A stretch of 64,000 nucleotides of DNA from Planotetraspora phitsanulokensis (GTDB lineage Bacteria > Actinomycetota > Actinomycetes > Streptosporangiales > Streptosporangiaceae), in NCBI RefSeq assembly GCF_016863295.1, contig NZ_BOOP01000001.1, forward strand, positions 124,001 through 188,000, in the 5' to 3' direction. Position 1 is the stretch's first letter. Each line of letters begins with the position of its first letter. Positions 63,012 to 64,000 of this stretch are shown one piece after another. Made by a program: the position numbers and the translations under genes. The notes beneath the pieces were generated by a model that was not told where the DNA came from, searched no databases, and was given only the letters and a program-made list of their open reading frames with translations.

Positions 63012-64000
63012 GTGATACGTCCTTTGTCTGCCGGTCTGGCGCTCGCCGCGGCCCTTGTCATCCCCGCTACGGCGGCCACGGCCTCCACGCACCCCCACGG
63101 GGCCCACGACCCCAAGGGCCCGGTCGTCGTCTCCGACGTGACGATCCCCGCCCCCGCCCTCAAGCAGGTCCAGCGCTCGATCGCCGACGACCACGGCATC
63201 AAGCTCGGCGGCGTGGGCAGCGGGCTGTTCCCCGGCGACAAGCCGGGCGAGTTCTGGATGGTCACGGACCGCGGCCCGAACGGCCAGCCCACCGTCAACG
63301 GCGTGAAGGTCCGGACGTTCCCCGTGCCCGAGTTCGCCCCGGCGATCCTCAACGTCACCGTGAAGCACGGTAAGGCCGCGATCAAGGACTACCTGCCGAT
63401 CGTGGGCGCGCACGGCAAGCCCGTGACGGGAATGTCCAACCAGAACGTCCACGACGAGACCCCGTTCACGTGGGACGGCCTGACGCAGCTGCCGTTCAAC
63501 CCCAGCGGGCTCGACACCGAGGACCTGGTCCGCACCCGTGACGGCGACTTCTGGCTCGTCGACGAGTACAGCCCCTCACTGCTGCGCGTGTCGCGGACCG
63601 GCCGCGTCCTGGAGCGGTACGTGCCCAAGGGCCTGGGCCTCAAGGGCGCCGACTACCCCGTCATCGACACGCTGCCCGCGATCCTGGCCTCGCGTCAGCA
63701 GAACCGCGGCTTCGAGGGCCTGACCATGTCCTCCGACGAGCGCACGCTGTACCTCGCCGTGCAGAGCCCGCTCGCCAACCCCGACACGGCGACGGCCAAG
63801 ACCTCCAAGATCTCCCGCATCCTCACCTTCGACCTGCGCTCGCGCAAGATCACGGGCGAGTACGCCTACAAGTTCGAGGACGTCACGACCTTCGACCCGA
63901 AGGTGAACGGCGACCAGAGCCAGATGAAGATCTCCGGTCTGGCCTACGCGGGCCGCGACCGCCTGCTCGTCGACGAGCGTACGGACAACGTCACGCGGGT
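63012..64000 (+). CDS. Secreted phytase-like esterase, N-terminal part (cut by window edge)
   Basis: 329 residues seen, from GTG 63012 behind GAAAGG. A Sec signal peptide (SAGLALAAALVIPATAATAS) precedes a His-rich junction (THPHGAHD). The mature part has the esterase-like-activity-of-phytase pattern: GGVGSGLFPGDKPGEFWMVT with DRGPNGQP, DTEDLVRTRDGDFWLVDEYS, FEGLTMSSDERTLYLAVQSP. This is a beta-propeller extracellular phosphoesterase family. The C-terminal third is beyond the window. Confidence 0.88.
   Translation, partial: MIRPLSAGLALAAALVIPATAATASTHPHGAHDPKGPVVVSDVTIPAPALKQVQRSIADDHGIKLGGVGSGLFPGDKPGEFWMVTDRGPNGQPTVNGVKVRTFPVPEFAPAILNVTVKHGKAAIKDYLPIVGAHGKPVTGMSNQNVHDETPFTWDGLTQLPFNPSGLDTEDLVRTRDGDFWLVDEYSPSLLRVSRTGRVLERYVPKGLGLKGADYPVIDTLPAILASRQQNRGFEGLTMSSDERTLYLAVQSPLANPDTATAKTSKISRILTFDLRSRKITGEYAYKFEDVTTFDPKVNGDQSQMKISGLAYAGRDRLLVDERTDNVTR

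Overview
The window is high-GC DNA with near-universal G/C third codon positions. It has many ATGA/GTGA gene overlaps, F420-dependent enzymes (a Ddn-like oxidoreductase and an NADPH:F420 reductase), a WhiJ-type HTH / DUF397 / ATPase cluster, an SigE-family sigma factor with a membrane partner, and a mycothiol-enzyme remnant. This points to a filamentous actinomycete, most likely of the Streptosporangium/Nonomuraea type; the genus is an inference. I see no phage module, complete insertion sequence or CRISPR array. Most of it reads as chromosomal accessory sequence.

Layout. 1-8.5 kb: a partial membrane protein, a LuxR-type (LAL) regulator, a lipoprotein, an IclR regulator, and an MFS exporter divergent from an unusual HxlR-peroxiredoxin fusion, then a GNAT enzyme. 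8.6-16.7 kb: a compact potassium-uptake operon, (small TM peptide)-kdpF-A-B-C-D-E, in which the sensor kinase KdpD is split into two overlapping genes. 16.7-25.4 kb: a nucleotidyltransferase, the sigma factor pair, a CAT-anticodon tRNA, a sugar-binding-type lipoprotein, a SnoaL protein, an F420 enzyme, a patatin and a class III aminotransferase.

25.4-36 kb: a 53-bp tandem repeat array, a PGPGW membrane protein, two M20 hydrolases, an ABC exporter preceded by an overlapping 42-codon Trp/Arg/Cys-rich ORF, a GroES-like protein, a secreted RlpA-like protein, a DUF1349 protein and a large helicase-associated-domain protein. 36-38.4 kb: the WhiJ/AbaA-like cluster with an operator-like repeat. 38.4-49.3 kb: a phosphatase, an oxidoreductase, a DUF6421-SDR-threonine aldolase cassette, DUF3467/DUF305/DUF3105 proteins, alanine dehydrogenase, and a SecD-P1-head/Excalibur surface protein.

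49.3-64 kb: a lone molybdopterin subunit of a xanthine-dehydrogenase-type enzyme divergent from PucR. Next comes the most striking locus: an HTH-TPR regulator divergent from a 43-aa secreted pre-peptide ending in PIFYVWCC, which resembles the RRNPP peptide-pheromone systems of Firmicutes. It is followed by CopC and a CopD-CtaG fusion, methionine aminopeptidase, a LysR regulator, a truncated mycothiol-dependent isomerase gene, a secreted lipase, F420 reductase and a phytase-like esterase cut by the window edge.

Several strong perfect hairpins sit between convergent genes and mark transcription boundaries. A GCATGATCACG-bearing element recurs at three loci. All functions come from reading motifs and family resemblance; no database search was run.
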